64,000 bases of DNA from JACCVL01 sp963704295 (GCA_963704295.1 OY969884.1:2108001-2172000), one strand, 5' to 3'. Shown: positions 1-9,325, counted from the first letter of the stretch. The notes: generated by a model not told the origin, from the letters alone. Program-made: numbers and translations.

Positions 1-1
1 C

Positions 2-634
2 GGAGCCTCCGCCGACGGACACCGGGCCGGCGCCGACCGGCTGCTGGAGTTCCTCGGCTGGTGCGACGACGCGGGCGTGCAGATCGTCACCGTCTACCTG
101 CTGTCCACCGACAACCTGCAGCGGCCCGACGACGAGCTCAAGCCGCTGATCGAGATCATCGAGGGGCTGGCCGAGAGCATCGGCGGCACGGGTCGCTGGC
201 GGGTGCACCCGATCGGCGCGCTCGACCTGCTGCCCGCCTCCACCGCGAGGCGGCTCAAGGAGGTCGGCGAGGCGACCCGGGGCATCCAGGGGACGACGGT
301 CAACCTCGCCGTCGGGTACGGCGGTCGCCGTGAGCTCACCGACGCGGTCCGGGGGCTGCTGCAGCAGCAGGCGGCCAAGGGGACGTCGATCGAGGAGCTG
401 GCCGAGGTGCTCGACGTCGAGCACATCGCCGAACACCTCTACACCGCCGGCCAGCCGGACCCCGATCTGGTCATCCGGACCTCCGGCGAGCAGCGGCTGT
501 CCGGGTTCCTGCTCTGGCAGAGCGCGCACAGCGAGTTCTTCTTCTGCGACGCGCTGTGGCCGGACTTCCGCCGAATCGACCTGCTCCGCGCGCTCCGTTC
601 GTACGCCGCCCGCGAGCGCCGGTTCGGCGCCTGA
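2..634 (+). CDS. short-chain Z-isoprenyl diphosphate synthase (cis-prenyltransferase), 5' partial
   Basis: This enzyme condenses isopentenyl diphosphate with an allylic diphosphate in cis configuration on the way to polyprenyl phosphate lipid carriers. The frame is open from base 2, so the N-terminus, including the DGNxRW motif with the catalytic Asp, lies outside the window. About 210 residues are visible: an HRAG motif near the edge, then VYLLSTDNLQR, NLAVGYGGRRE, and near the C-terminus DLVIRTSGEQRLSGF and LWQSAHSEFFF. These are the substrate-binding arginine/serine and dimer-side motifs of the UppS fold. The LLSTDNLQR and RTSGEQRLSG wording resembles the mycobacterial Rv1086 type (Z-farnesyl diphosphate synthase) more than long-chain UppS. 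That product length is inferred from similarity. A terminator-like hairpin follows at once. Confidence 0.93.
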   Translation, partial: GASADGHRAGADRLLEFLGWCDDAGVQIVTVYLLSTDNLQRPDDELKPLIEIIEGLAESIGGTGRWRVHPIGALDLLPASTARRLKEVGEATRGIQGTTVNLAVGYGGRRELTDAVRGLLQQQAAKGTSIEELAEVLDVEHIAEHLYTAGQPDPDLVIRTSGEQRLSGFLLWQSAHSEFFFCDALWPDFRRIDLLRALRSYAARERRFGA

Positions 635-635
635 G

Positions 636-668
636 GCCCGACACCGCGGATTCCCCGCGCGGTCGGGC
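636..668 (+). terminator. hairpin after the cis-prenyltransferase gene
   Basis: GCCCGAC at 636-642 pairs with GTCGGGC at 662-668, and an inner CGCGG/CCGCG pairing surrounds a short ATTC-type loop. It starts two bases after the TGA. No U-tract follows, as is common in high-GC actinobacteria. It probably separates this gene from phoH. Confidence 0.6.
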
Positions 669-852
669 GTGTCGCCGGATGGCCGACGGCTGACGGTCGT
701 AGCGTCGACACCGACGCCGGCGCGCACGCCGCGCGTCACGGGAGGCCCGCCAGTGTCAGGTCGCACCCCGGGCCGAGTGGCCCGCTCCCGGTCCCTGTCG
801 ATCCAGTGGACCAGGCGCCGGGTGCGCGTGCGGTCCTCTAAGGGGTTGCACC

Positions 853-2184
853 GTGGTTGCTGAGCCCGCCGCCCGCACCGCCTCGCCCGCACCGTCGTCT
901 CGGACCTACGTCCTGGACACCAGCGTGCTGCTCGCCGACCCGTCGGCGCTGACCCGCTTCGAGGAGCACGAAGTGGTGCTGCCCGTCGTGGTGGTCTCCG
1001 AGCTGGAGGGCAAGCGGCACCACCCGGAGCTGGGATACTTCGCCCGCTCGGCGCTGCGCATGCTGGACGAGCTCCGTGTGCTGCACGGCCGGCTGGACGC
1101 TCCGCTGCCGCTGGGAGCAGCCGGCGGCACGCTGCGGGTCGAGCTGAACCACACCGACGCCCAGGTCCTGCCGGCCGGCTTCCGGCTCGGTGACAACGAC
1201 TCCCGGATCCTCGCCGTCGCCAAGAACCTCGCCGCCGAGGGTCGAGACGTGACGCTGGTTTCGAAGGACCTGCCGATGCGGGTGAAGGCGTCGGCGGTGG
1301 GACTGGCTGCTGAGGAGTACCGCGCCGAGCTCGCGCCCGAATCGGGGTGGACCGGCATGGCCGAGGTCGAGATCGCCGGCCAGCTCGTGGACGCCCTGTA
1401 CGACGAGGGCGCGGTCGACCTGGACGAGGCCCGGGACCTGCCCTGCCACACCGGTCTCGTCCTGCTGTCCGAGCGCGGCAGCGCGCTCGGCCGGGTGGGG
1501 CCGGACAAGCGGGTGCGCCTGGTGCGGGGGGACCGGGACGTGTTCGGTATCCGTGGTCGGTCCGCTGAGCAACGCATCGCGCTCGACCTGCTGCTCGACC
1601 CCGACATCGGAATCGTCTCGATGGGTGGCCGCGCGGGCACCGGGAAGTCGGCGCTCGCGTTGTGCGCCGGGCTCGAGGCGGTGATGGAACGTCGGCAGCA
1701 CAAGAAGGTCGTGGTGTTCCGTCCGCTGTTCGCCGTCGGAGGTCAGGAGCTCGGCTACCTGCCGGGCAGCGAGTCGGAGAAGATGGCGCCCTGGGCACAG
1801 GCGGTCTTCGACACGCTCGGTGCGGTCACCCATGGTGACGTCGTCGACGAACTGCTGGACCGCGGCATGCTCGAGGTACTTCCGTTGACGCACATCCGCG
1901 GCCGCTCCTTGCACGACGCGTTCGTCATCGTGGACGAGGCGCAGAGCCTCGAGCGCAACGTGCTGCTGACCGTGCTGTCACGGATCGGTGCCAACTCGAA
2001 GGTGGTGCTGACCCACGACGTCGCGCAACGCGACAACCTGCGGGTGGGGCGGCACGACGGCGTCGTCGCGGTGGTGGAGCGGCTCAAGGGCCACCCCCTC
2101 TTCGCCCACGTGACCCTCACTCGCTCCGAGCGATCGCCCATCGCGGCATTGGTCACGGAGATGCTGGAGTCGACCGTTATCTGA
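853..2184 (+). CDS. phoH2: PhoH family protein with N-terminal PIN domain (PhoH2)
   Basis: A 443-residue fusion of an N-terminal PIN nuclease domain and a C-terminal PhoH P-loop ATPase. Characterised PhoH2 proteins unwind and cleave RNA, so a role in RNA turnover is known for the family and inferred here. The PIN domain spans about residues 18-150; YVLDTSVLLADP supplies the first acidic metal ligand and GDNDSRILA a later one. The PhoH domain spans about 230-440, with Walker A GGRAGTGKS at 258-266 and Walker B FVIVDEAQ at 357-364. The length is normal for the family. The GTG start at 853 is preceded by AGGGG at 841-845. The 218-base gap upstream holds the hairpin at 636-668 and presumably the promoter. 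Confidence 0.93.
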   Translation: MVAEPAARTASPAPSSRTYVLDTSVLLADPSALTRFEEHEVVLPVVVVSELEGKRHHPELGYFARSALRMLDELRVLHGRLDAPLPLGAAGGTLRVELNHTDAQVLPAGFRLGDNDSRILAVAKNLAAEGRDVTLVSKDLPMRVKASAVGLAAEEYRAELAPESGWTGMAEVEIAGQLVDALYDEGAVDLDEARDLPCHTGLVLLSERGSALGRVGPDKRVRLVRGDRDVFGIRGRSAEQRIALDLLLDPDIGIVSMGGRAGTGKSALALCAGLEAVMERRQHKKVVVFRPLFAVGGQELGYLPGSESEKMAPWAQAVFDTLGAVTHGDVVDELLDRGMLEVLPLTHIRGRSLHDAFVIVDEAQSLERNVLLTVLSRIGANSKVVLTHDVAQRDNLRVGRHDGVVAVVERLKGHPLFAHVTLTRSERSPIAALVTEMLESTVI

Positions 2185-2293
2185 CCGTTAGGTCGGCGGC
2201 GTGACCACCTACTGACCTCTATGTGGTGGCCTACGTCACACGGTGGCATAGTTCCGGGCAGACGATGTGACTCATGTGACGACGGAGGGCTCA

Positions 2294-3643
2294 ATGCGTA
2301 ACTCGCAACGGATGCGGCTGGCAGCCACGGCAAGTATCGGAGCCCTCGTCCTGACGGGGTGTCTGCAAGGTGGCGACGACAGCAGCGACTCCGGTTCGTC
2401 CAGTGGCGGTACGGAGGGCGCCGGCGGCAGCGATCCCGGTGACGGCACGGTCGAGATCCTGGGCGCTTTCGTCGACACCGAGCAGGACGCCTTCGAGGAG
2501 TCGGTCGCGGCCTTCGAGGAGGAGTCCGGCATCGACATCCAGTACACCGGTGACAACACGTTCACCACGCTGGTCCGGCAGAACGTCACGTCCGGCAACC
2601 CGCCGGACATCGCATTCTTCCCGCAGCCCGGCCTGCTGCTCGACCTGGCCGCGCAGGACGCGATCGTCCCGATCGACGAGTACCTGGACACCGCCTCGCT
2701 GGACGAGACACTCATCCCCGGCTTCCTCGACGCCACCACTGACGCCGACGGCACCACTTTCGGCGCGCCGATGCGGATGGCGGTCAAGAGTCTGGTGTGG
2801 GTGCCCAAGCAGGCGTGGGAGCAGGGCAACTACGAGGAGCCGCAGACCTACCAGGAGCTGCTCGAGCTGTCCGACCAGATGGTGGCCGACGGTGAGACGC
2901 CGTGGTGCCTCGGCATGGAGGCGGGAACCGCGACCGGCTGGTACGGCACCGACTGGGTCGAGGAGATGGTGCTCCGCACCGCTGGCCCGGACGTCTACGA
3001 CCAGTGGGTCTCTCACGAGATCCCGTTCGACGACCCCCAGATCCAGGAGGCGTTCGACGCCTACGGCGAGATCGTCTTCGCCGACGACTACGTGCTGGGT
3101 GGCACCGACGGCATCCTGAACACCGCCGTGGACGCGGCCGACGACCCGATGTGGGACACCCCGCCCGGCTGCCTGATGAACCGACAGGGCAACTTCGTCA
3201 TCGACTTCTTCCCGACGAACATCCAGAAGAACCTCGATGAGGAGGTCACCGTGTTCGGCTTCCCGCCGTACGAGGGCGGCTTCGACGGCAACCCGGTGCT
3301 CGGTGGCGGCGACCTCGCTGCGCTGTTCAACGGCGAGGACGACGAGGCCAAGCAGGTGATGGAGTTCCTGACCAGCCCGGAGTTCGGTGCGGAGTGGGCC
3401 GGAATCGGTGGCTGGCTCTCGCCGCACGCGACGTTCGACGCCTCGAACTACCCGAACGAGACCACCCGGACGGTCGCCGACATCGCTGCCGAGGCGGACG
3501 TCTTCCGGTTCGACGCCTCCGACCTGATGCCGGGTGAGGTCGGCGCCGGGTCGTTCTGGACCGGGATGGTCGACTGGACCCGCGGCGACTCCACCGCGGA
3601 CACCACGGCGGCGATCGAGGAGAGCTGGCCATCGGACGAGTGA
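2294..3643 (+). CDS. carbohydrate ABC transporter substrate-binding lipoprotein (alpha-glucoside type)
   Basis: A 449-residue family 1 extracellular solute-binding protein that would capture a sugar and deliver it to the two permeases downstream. A short basic N-terminus and hydrophobic helix end in the lipobox LVLTGC, so Cys23 should be lipidated and anchor it outside the membrane. A Ser/Gly-rich linker follows, then the mature domain starting VEILGAFVDTEQDAFEESV. The sequence resembles AglE-type alpha-glucoside binding proteins, but the substrate is inferred. ATG 2294 was chosen because GGAGGG lies at 2284-2289 and the signal peptide starts directly; an in-frame ATG at 2267 adds only nine residues. 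It is first in a four-gene operon (SBP, permease, permease, ATPase). Confidence 0.92.
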   Translation: MRNSQRMRLAATASIGALVLTGCLQGGDDSSDSGSSSGGTEGAGGSDPGDGTVEILGAFVDTEQDAFEESVAAFEEESGIDIQYTGDNTFTTLVRQNVTSGNPPDIAFFPQPGLLLDLAAQDAIVPIDEYLDTASLDETLIPGFLDATTDADGTTFGAPMRMAVKSLVWVPKQAWEQGNYEEPQTYQELLELSDQMVADGETPWCLGMEAGTATGWYGTDWVEEMVLRTAGPDVYDQWVSHEIPFDDPQIQEAFDAYGEIVFADDYVLGGTDGILNTAVDAADDPMWDTPPGCLMNRQGNFVIDFFPTNIQKNLDEEVTVFGFPPYEGGFDGNPVLGGGDLAALFNGEDDEAKQVMEFLTSPEFGAEWAGIGGWLSPHATFDASNYPNETTRTVADIAAEADVFRFDASDLMPGEVGAGSFWTGMVDWTRGDSTADTTAAIEESWPSDE

Positions 3644-3722
3644 TGTCCGGCTGGCGTCCGCTGGTCGGGGGCCTGGATCGACAGACGCCAATCCCAGTAA
3701 CGGCAGCAGGAGGTCCGACGAA

Positions 3723-4871
3723 GTGACTGCCACCCTCGACGAGAAGGGCTCCGCAGCGCCGGGGCCCTCCCCGGACGATGAGAAGCGTGCTCGTGGTGCC
3801 GCGCATCCGGCCCGGAGTCTGATCGGTCTGGTCGGCCTCGTCATCACGGCAGTCGTGATGGTGAACACCTTCCAGGCGTTCCGGCTCTACGACATCAACA
3901 AGTTCCTCCAGGCCCCGATCGGCATCGCGGTCGGGGTCGGCGGTTCAGCGGCGTTGTTCTACTTCATCAACATGATGGTGGAGGGCTTCCCGCGCCGGTG
4001 GGAGGCGGGGATCAAGCCGTACGTCTTCCTGCTTCCGGCGCTCGCGTTCATCAGCGTGATCCTGATCTACCCGACCGTGCAGACCTTCGTGAACAGCTTC
4101 GCCAACGACGAGAGCACCGAGTGGGTCGGGTGGGCGAACTACAGCGACGTGCTCGGTGACCCGGCCTTCCGCGAGACGCTGTTCAACAACCTGCTCTGGC
4201 TGATCATCGTGCCGGCCAGCACCGTGTTCTTCGGGCTGATCGTCGCGGTGCTCGCCGACCGGCTCTCGGTGCGCGGCGAGAAGATCGCGAAGTCGATGAT
4301 CTTCCTCCCCATGGCCATCTCCTTCGTCGGAGCGGCCACGATCTGGAAGTTCATCTACGACCTGAACGCCGGCCGGGAGCAGATCGGTCTGCTGAACGGG
4401 ATCATGGTGGGTCTCGGGTTCGACCCGGTGTCGTGGCTCTCGACCCAGACGTTCCAGCTCAACGACCTGCTGCTCATGGTCATCCTGATCTGGGCGCAGG
4501 TCGGCTTCGCCATGGTGTTGCTGTCGGCAGCCATCAAGGGAGTGCCGGAGGAGACTTTGGAGGCGGCCCGGATCGACGGCGCCAGCGAGCTGAAGATCTT
4601 CTTCCTGGTGACCGTCCCGCAGATCAGGGTCACGATCACCGCGGTGTTCGTGACCGTCGTGATCCTCGTGCTCAAGGTCTTCGACGTGGTGTTCGTCATG
4701 ACCAACGGGCGCGACGGCACCAGCCTCATCGCCTTGGACTTCTACCGCCAGATCTTCGACTTCGGCAATGCCGGTGTCGCGTCGGCCATCGTCGTGCTGC
4801 TCACCTTCGCGGTCGTGCCCGTGCTCATCTACCAGATCCGGAGCTTCCGGCAAGAGGAGGCGCTGCGATGA
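3723..4871 (+). CDS. carbohydrate ABC transporter permease (AglF/MalF type)
   Basis: A 382-residue inner-membrane subunit of the sugar importer. An N-terminal pair of hydrophobic helices (from about ARSLIGLVGLV and from IGIAVGVGG) precedes the six-helix permease core. The cytoplasmic EAA loop reads EAARIDGASELKIFFLVTVP and contacts the ATPase. The GTG start at 3723 has a perfect AGGAGG at 3708-3713. The frame is open well upstream, but that extension is Arg/Pro-rich, lies over the end of the SBP gene and does not look like protein. It is overlapped by the next permease through ATGA at 4868-4871, implying translational coupling. Confidence 0.92.
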   Translation: MTATLDEKGSAAPGPSPDDEKRARGAAHPARSLIGLVGLVITAVVMVNTFQAFRLYDINKFLQAPIGIAVGVGGSAALFYFINMMVEGFPRRWEAGIKPYVFLLPALAFISVILIYPTVQTFVNSFANDESTEWVGWANYSDVLGDPAFRETLFNNLLWLIIVPASTVFFGLIVAVLADRLSVRGEKIAKSMIFLPMAISFVGAATIWKFIYDLNAGREQIGLLNGIMVGLGFDPVSWLSTQTFQLNDLLLMVILIWAQVGFAMVLLSAAIKGVPEETLEAARIDGASELKIFFLVTVPQIRVTITAVFVTVVILVLKVFDVVFVMTNGRDGTSLIALDFYRQIFDFGNAGVASAIVVLLTFAVVPVLIYQIRSFRQEEALR

Positions 4872-5809
4872 CCAGCACCGCGGTGCAACCCCCGACAGCG
4901 GCCGCCGCCGGCGGCGGCGCCGAGGCGGAGACCCGAGCGGCCACCGGCGGAGCTCCGGCGCCGGAGAAGAAGCCCGGCTGGTTCCCCCGCCTCACGCTGC
5001 TGGTGGTCTGCCTGGTCTGGACCATCCCCACCATCGGGCTGCTGGTCACGTCCTTCCGACCGCTCGACGACATCAACGCCGGTGGCTGGTGGACGGTGAT
5101 CTTCCAGCCGTGGCAGTCGTCCTGGACCATGCAGAACTACCAGGACGTCCTCACCGGCAACGAGATGGGGACGGCGTTCGTCAACAGTCTGATCGTGGCG
5201 TTGCCGGCGACGGTGATCCCGATCATGTTCGCCGCCTTCGCGGCGTACGCGTTCACCTTCATGAGCTTCCCCGGGCGGGACCTCATGTTCCTGATCATCG
5301 TCGGCCTGCTGGTGGTGCCGATGCAGGTGGCGTTGGTTCCGATGCTGCAGCTGTTCGGCCGGGAGAACCTCGACATGATCGGGCAGTTCGCCACGGTGTG
5401 GCTGCTGCACACCGGCTTCGGGATGCCGCTGGCGATCTACATCCTGCGCAACTACATGACGACGCTGCCGCGGACCGTCATCGAGTCCGCCCAGATCGAC
5501 GGCGCCAGCCACTACCAGACCTTCTGGCGGCTGATCGTCCCGATGTCCACGCCGGCCCTCGCCGCGTTCGCCATCTTCCAGTTCCTGTGGGTCTGGAACG
5601 ACCTGCTGATCGCGCTGCTGTTCCTCGGGTCGGACGAGGAGAGCGCCGTGGTCACCGTCACGCTGTCCGGGCTGGTGAACTCGCTCGGCGACGGGTGGCA
5701 CCTGCTCACCGCCGGGGCGTTCATCTCGATGGTCATCCCGCTGCTGGTCTTCTTCTCGCTGCAGCGCTACTTCGTCCGGGGACTGACCGCGGGGTCGGTG
5801 AAGGGCTGA
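4868..5809 (+). CDS. carbohydrate ABC transporter permease (AglG/MalG type)
   Basis: The second, 313-residue permease of the importer. It has a 40-residue Ala/Gly-rich cytoplasmic N-terminus, then six transmembrane helices beginning LTLLVVCLVWTIPTIGLLV. The MalG-type EAA loop is ESAQIDGASHYQTFWRLIVP, and the protein ends in the usual RYFVRGLTAGSVKG tail. The start overlaps the preceding stop by four bases, with AGGAGG just inside the upstream gene at 4855-4860. The gap to the ATPase gene is 87 bases and shows no strong terminator. Confidence 0.93.
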   Translation: MTSTAVQPPTAAAAGGGAEAETRAATGGAPAPEKKPGWFPRLTLLVVCLVWTIPTIGLLVTSFRPLDDINAGGWWTVIFQPWQSSWTMQNYQDVLTGNEMGTAFVNSLIVALPATVIPIMFAAFAAYAFTFMSFPGRDLMFLIIVGLLVVPMQVALVPMLQLFGRENLDMIGQFATVWLLHTGFGMPLAIYILRNYMTTLPRTVIESAQIDGASHYQTFWRLIVPMSTPALAAFAIFQFLWVWNDLLIALLFLGSDEESAVVTVTLSGLVNSLGDGWHLLTAGAFISMVIPLLVFFSLQRYFVRGLTAGSVKG

Positions 5810-5896
5810 CGGCACCGGACCCACCCGCACCACCTGCACCCACCCTCACGACGGATCGTCCGGCACGTACCTGCCGGTGAAGGGAAGGCACCACTC

Positions 5897-6988
5897 ATGG
5901 CACAGGTCACCTACGACAAGGCATCGCGGCAGTTCCCAGGGGCGGAGCACCCGGCGGTCAACAAGCTCGACCTGGCGATCGACGACGGCGAGTTCATGGT
6001 GCTCGTCGGGCCGTCCGGCTGCGGCAAGTCCACCTCGCTTCGGATGCTGGCCGGGCTCGAGGAGGTGTCCGAGGGCTCCATTCACATCGGCGAGCGTGAC
6101 GTCACCCACATGGCGCCGAAGGACCGCGACATCGCGATGGTCTTTCAGAACTACGCGCTCTACCCGCACATGTCGGTGGCCGACAACATGGCGTTCGCGC
6201 TCCGGATGGGTGGCGTCAGCAAGGACGAGCGGGCCCGTCGGGTCAAGGAGGCGGCCAAGCTGCTCGACCTGGAGGACTACCTGGACCGCAAGCCGAAGGC
6301 GTTGTCCGGCGGTCAGCGGCAGCGGGTGGCGATGGGCCGCGCGATCGTCCGCGAGCCGCAGGTGTTCCTCATGGACGAGCCGCTGTCCAACCTGGACGCG
6401 AAGCTGCGCGTTCAGACCCGGGCGCAGATCGCCGCGCTCCAGCGCCGTCTCGGCGTCACCACCGTCTACGTCACCCACGACCAGGTGGAGGCGATGACGA
6501 TGGGTGACCGGGTGTGTGTCCTCAAGGACGGGCTGCTCCAGCAGGTCGACACCCCGCTGAACCTGTACGACAAGCCACGCAACGCCTTCGTGGCCGGCTT
6601 CATCGGCTCGCCGGCGATGAACCTGCTCCAGGTGGACACCACCGCGGAGGGCGTGCAGCTGGGCACCGAGAACGTACCGCTGGAGCGGTCGATCGCCGAG
6701 CGGATGAAGGGTGCGAAGACCGTCACGATGGGCGTCCGCCCGGAGTCATTCCGCGTCGTCAGTGAGAGCGACGCGGGACTGGCGGTCACCGTCGACCTCG
6801 TCGAAGAGCTCGGGGCGGACGCGTTCCTCTACTCGACCATGCGCGGCGACAACGGCGAGGACGTCAACCTGGTGTCGCGGACGGACGCCCGCAAGCACCT
6901 CGAGCCGGGCCAGACCGTCCGGCTGGCGGTGGATCCAGCCGACGTGCACCTGTTCCACAGCGACACCGGGGAGCGCGTCACGGACTGA
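5897..6988 (+). CDS. ABC transporter ATP-binding protein, MsmK/UgpC/AglK family
   Basis: A 363-residue ATPase that powers the sugar importer encoded just upstream. Walker A is GPSGCGKST at residues 38-46, the Q-loop lies in MVFQNYALYPHM, the signature LSGGQRQRV is near 136, Walker B is VFLMDEPLSNLD, and the switch His is in VTHDQVEAMT. The last third is the MOI/TOBE-type regulatory domain with MGVRPESFRV. This family often serves several sugar importers. The arabinoside permeases at 54.4-56.2 kb have no ATPase beside them, so sharing is plausible but inferred. Confidence 0.93.
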   Translation: MAQVTYDKASRQFPGAEHPAVNKLDLAIDDGEFMVLVGPSGCGKSTSLRMLAGLEEVSEGSIHIGERDVTHMAPKDRDIAMVFQNYALYPHMSVADNMAFALRMGGVSKDERARRVKEAAKLLDLEDYLDRKPKALSGGQRQRVAMGRAIVREPQVFLMDEPLSNLDAKLRVQTRAQIAALQRRLGVTTVYVTHDQVEAMTMGDRVCVLKDGLLQQVDTPLNLYDKPRNAFVAGFIGSPAMNLLQVDTTAEGVQLGTENVPLERSIAERMKGAKTVTMGVRPESFRVVSESDAGLAVTVDLVEELGADAFLYSTMRGDNGEDVNLVSRTDARKHLEPGQTVRLAVDPADVHLFHSDTGERVTD

Positions 6989-6990
6989 CC

Positions 6991-7031
6991 GCACGCGCGA
7001 CCGCGTGCACACCTCGCCGCGAGGCGGTGTG
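6991..7031 (+). terminator. tandem hairpins ending the sugar ABC operon
   Basis: Two hairpins follow the ATPase stop. GCACGCG at 6991-6997 pairs with CGCGTGC at 7002-7008 across a 4-base loop. Then CACACC at 7008-7013 and GCC pair with GGC and GGTGTG (ending 7031) around a GCGA tetraloop. There is no U-tract. The pair probably terminates the operon. Confidence 0.6.
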
Positions 7032-7129
7032 TGTGCTCCGACACGGTCGGGCCTCTCAACTTGCCCAACGCCGGAGGGTGCGGCATCGTCGCCCGCTGGC
7101 CACGTCCCCGTCCCGACCGGAGCACCCCT

Positions 7130-7807
7130 GTGTCCGACGCGCCCACCGGCCGTCCCCGCCATCGCGCCCCCACCGCCATCCACCGCATCCGCTTGCGTAC
7201 GCAGGCAGGCCTGACGGCGGTGCTGGCACGACCCCTCGTCGCGACCACCGCTGTGGCCGGTCTGGCCGCCGCCACCGGCGTCTTGTCGGTGGGTGCAGGT
7301 GACGCCGCCGACGCCACGCCGATGGCCACGTCGAGCGTGAGCGCCCCCGCCGTCGGTGACCCTGGGGCGGTCGCCGAGCGGCTGGCCGCAGCCGAGCATC
7401 GGGTCAGCCGAGACAGCGCCCGCCCCGAGTTGGAGCGCGGTCAGGTCACTCCCGACCGGCGCGGTGCCGAGGCGGGCGTCGGAGGCAAGGCAACCGTCGC
7501 CGCGGTCTCGGACCCCCGGGACATCGCGATGTCGATGCTGGGCGACTACGGCTGGGACAGCAGCCAGTTCTCCTGCCTCGACCAGCTCTGGGTGGGGGAG
7601 AGCAACTGGGAGCACACCGCGACCAACCCGACGTCCGGTGCCTACGGCATCCCGCAGGCGCTACCGGCCAGCAAGATGTCCACCGCCGGGTCGGACTGGC
7701 GGACCAACCCGACCACTCAGATCGAGTGGGGCCTCGGCTACATCCAGGACAGCTACGGCAGCCCGTGCTCGGCGAACGAGTTCAAGCTCGCCAACAACTG
7801 GTACTGA
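7130..7807 (+). CDS. secreted lytic transglycosylase-like protein
   Basis: About 225 residues from a GTG at 7130 that has GGAG at 7119-7122. The frame is also open from 7031, but that extension overlaps the terminator hairpins and looks non-coding. A basic N-terminus is followed by a hydrophobic stretch (TTAVAGLAAATGVLSV) that acts as signal or anchor, then a low-complexity linker. The C-terminal domain of roughly 85 residues contains CLDQLWVGESNWEHTATNP and SGAYGIPQALPASKM. That is the actinobacterial SLT/goose-lysozyme-like domain, with Glu in GESNW as the likely catalytic acid. It should cleave peptidoglycan glycan strands outside the membrane. A strong hairpin closes the gene. Confidence 0.85.
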   Translation: MSDAPTGRPRHRAPTAIHRIRLRTQAGLTAVLARPLVATTAVAGLAAATGVLSVGAGDAADATPMATSSVSAPAVGDPGAVAERLAAAEHRVSRDSARPELERGQVTPDRRGAEAGVGGKATVAAVSDPRDIAMSMLGDYGWDSSQFSCLDQLWVGESNWEHTATNPTSGAYGIPQALPASKMSTAGSDWRTNPTTQIEWGLGYIQDSYGSPCSANEFKLANNWY

Positions 7808-7826
7808 GTCGCCGCCGTAGCACCTC

Positions 7827-7851
7827 GCCGGCTGGCCGGTAGCCAGCCGGC
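7827..7851 (+). terminator. perfect 10-bp stem terminator hairpin
   Basis: GCCGGCTGGC at 7827-7836 pairs perfectly with GCCAGCCGGC at 7842-7851 around the loop CGGTA. It lies 20 bases after the stop of the lytic transglycosylase-like gene and 12 bases before the next start. Confidence 0.75.
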
Positions 7852-7863
7852 CCGGGTGGCACC

Positions 7864-9318
7864 ATGGCGCCGATGACCTCCGCGCCCGCCGCCGCACCCG
7901 CGGCCGACCCCGCGGCACCCGCCGCGCCCGCTCCGTGGCGGTGGGTGCCGTACGCGCTCTGGGTGGTGCTTGCCGCCGTCTACAGCACGATCTCGCTGAC
8001 CCGGTACGACCGGCTCGACGTGATCTCCTGGGACCTCGGGATCTTCTCCCAGGCCGCGCAGAGCTATGCCGAGCGCGGTTACCCCATGGTCGACATCAAG
8101 GAGCCCGGGTTCCTGCTGCTCGGCGACCACTTCAGCCCGGTGGTCGCGCTGTGGGGTCCGGTCTGGGCGGTGTTCCCGTCACCGGTGTCGCTGCTGGTGA
8201 CGCAGGCGATGCTGGTGGCGTTCTCGGCCGTCCCGGTCACCCGCGTCGGCATCCGGCTGCTCGGCCCCGCGGCCGGCAGCGCCATCGGGGTGGCGTACGG
8301 GCTGTCGTTCGGTGTCCAGGCGGCGGTGGACTTCGACGTGCACGAGTACGCGTTCGCCGCCCCGTTGCTGGCGCTGGCCGGAGAGGCGTACCTGCGCCGT
8401 CAGTGGCGAGCCACCTGCCTGTGGGCGGGGGCGCTGGTGCTGGTGAAGGAGGACCTCGGCCTCACCGTCGCGGCGATTGGCGTCGCGCTCGTGGTCGCCG
8501 GGGCGCGACGGTGGGGCGCGGGACTGGCCGCGTTCGGACTGGTCTCGCTGGTGGTGACCTTGTTCGTGCTGATCCCCGCGGTCAGCCCGGACGGTGCCTG
8601 GGACTACTGGAGCCGGCTGAGCTCGGGCGGCGGTGGCGTCGGGATCGGGGAGCGGCTGCTCGGGCTGCCGGTGCAGCTGGTCACCCCCGGGGTCAAGGCC
8701 GAGACCTGGCTGCTCACCTTCGGCGTGACGGGCTTCCTCGCACTGCGCTCACCGTGGGTGATCGCGGTGCTGCCCACCATGCTCTGGCGGCTCGGCAGCG
8801 ACTACGAGTTCTACTGGGGCACCGACCTGCACTACTCGCTGGTGCCGATGACGATCGTGTTCGTCGCGCTGATCGACGCGGTGGTTCGCAGCCGCACGGG
8901 GCCGCCCCGGTGGCTGCACCGGTATGCCCAACACGCTCCCGCGGTGGCACTGGCGGTAGCCCTGGTGCTGTGCCTGCAGACCCCGGTGAGCGGGCTGGTC
9001 TCCGCCCGGACGTATGCGGACAGCGCGCGCGAGCGGGACGCCGAACGGGTGCTGACGGTGCTGCCCGAAGGCAGCAGCGTCGAGACCGACATCGGCCTGC
9101 TGGCGGTGCTGGTGCCCGACCACGACGTCTACTTCACCGGCACCAACGAGGGCTCGGACTCGGTCCCGGTGGACTACGCCGTGGTGGACACGACGATCGG
9201 CTGGGACCCCGGCACCGACATCGTGCAGTGGGCCGAGGCGCGGCACCCCGGGGCGGAGTACGAGGAGCTGCCGTCCGTCGGCCGGTACCTCCTCGCCCGC
9301 CGCACAACTCCACCCTGA
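7864..9318 (+). CDS. DUF2079 multi-spanning membrane protein
   Basis: A 484-residue integral membrane protein of the DUF2079 family, whose function is not established; the fold resembles membrane glycosyltransferases. An Ala/Pro-rich N-terminus precedes about nine hydrophobic helices. Family hallmarks seen are the loop with RYDRLDVISWDLGIFSQAA, the GDHFSPV segment (normally GEHFxP) and DFDVHEYAFAAPLLAL. The C-terminal about 100 residues form a soluble extracytoplasmic domain. A second in-frame ATG at 7873 is possible. The strong terminator at 7827-7851 sits immediately upstream. The gene converges on fumC, with the palindromic repeat between them. Confidence 0.85.
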   Translation: MAPMTSAPAAAPAADPAAPAAPAPWRWVPYALWVVLAAVYSTISLTRYDRLDVISWDLGIFSQAAQSYAERGYPMVDIKEPGFLLLGDHFSPVVALWGPVWAVFPSPVSLLVTQAMLVAFSAVPVTRVGIRLLGPAAGSAIGVAYGLSFGVQAAVDFDVHEYAFAAPLLALAGEAYLRRQWRATCLWAGALVLVKEDLGLTVAAIGVALVVAGARRWGAGLAAFGLVSLVVTLFVLIPAVSPDGAWDYWSRLSSGGGGVGIGERLLGLPVQLVTPGVKAETWLLTFGVTGFLALRSPWVIAVLPTMLWRLGSDYEFYWGTDLHYSLVPMTIVFVALIDAVVRSRTGPPRWLHRYAQHAPAVALAVALVLCLQTPVSGLVSARTYADSARERDAERVLTVLPEGSSVETDIGLLAVLVPDHDVYFTGTNEGSDSVPVDYAVVDTTIGWDPGTDIVQWAEARHPGAEYEELPSVGRYLLARRTTPP

Positions 9319-9325
9319 CCACCCC

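Noticed and set aside
2291..3868. Long minus-strand open frame of 525 codons
   Set aside because: It is antisense to the sugar-binding protein gene, which has a lipobox, ribosome-binding site and operon context.
7008..7129. Possible c-di-AMP riboswitch before the lytic transglycosylase-like gene
   Set aside because: Such riboswitches often precede cell-wall hydrolases in actinobacteria, but the conserved ydaO-type blocks are not recognisable. Only terminator hairpins are visible.
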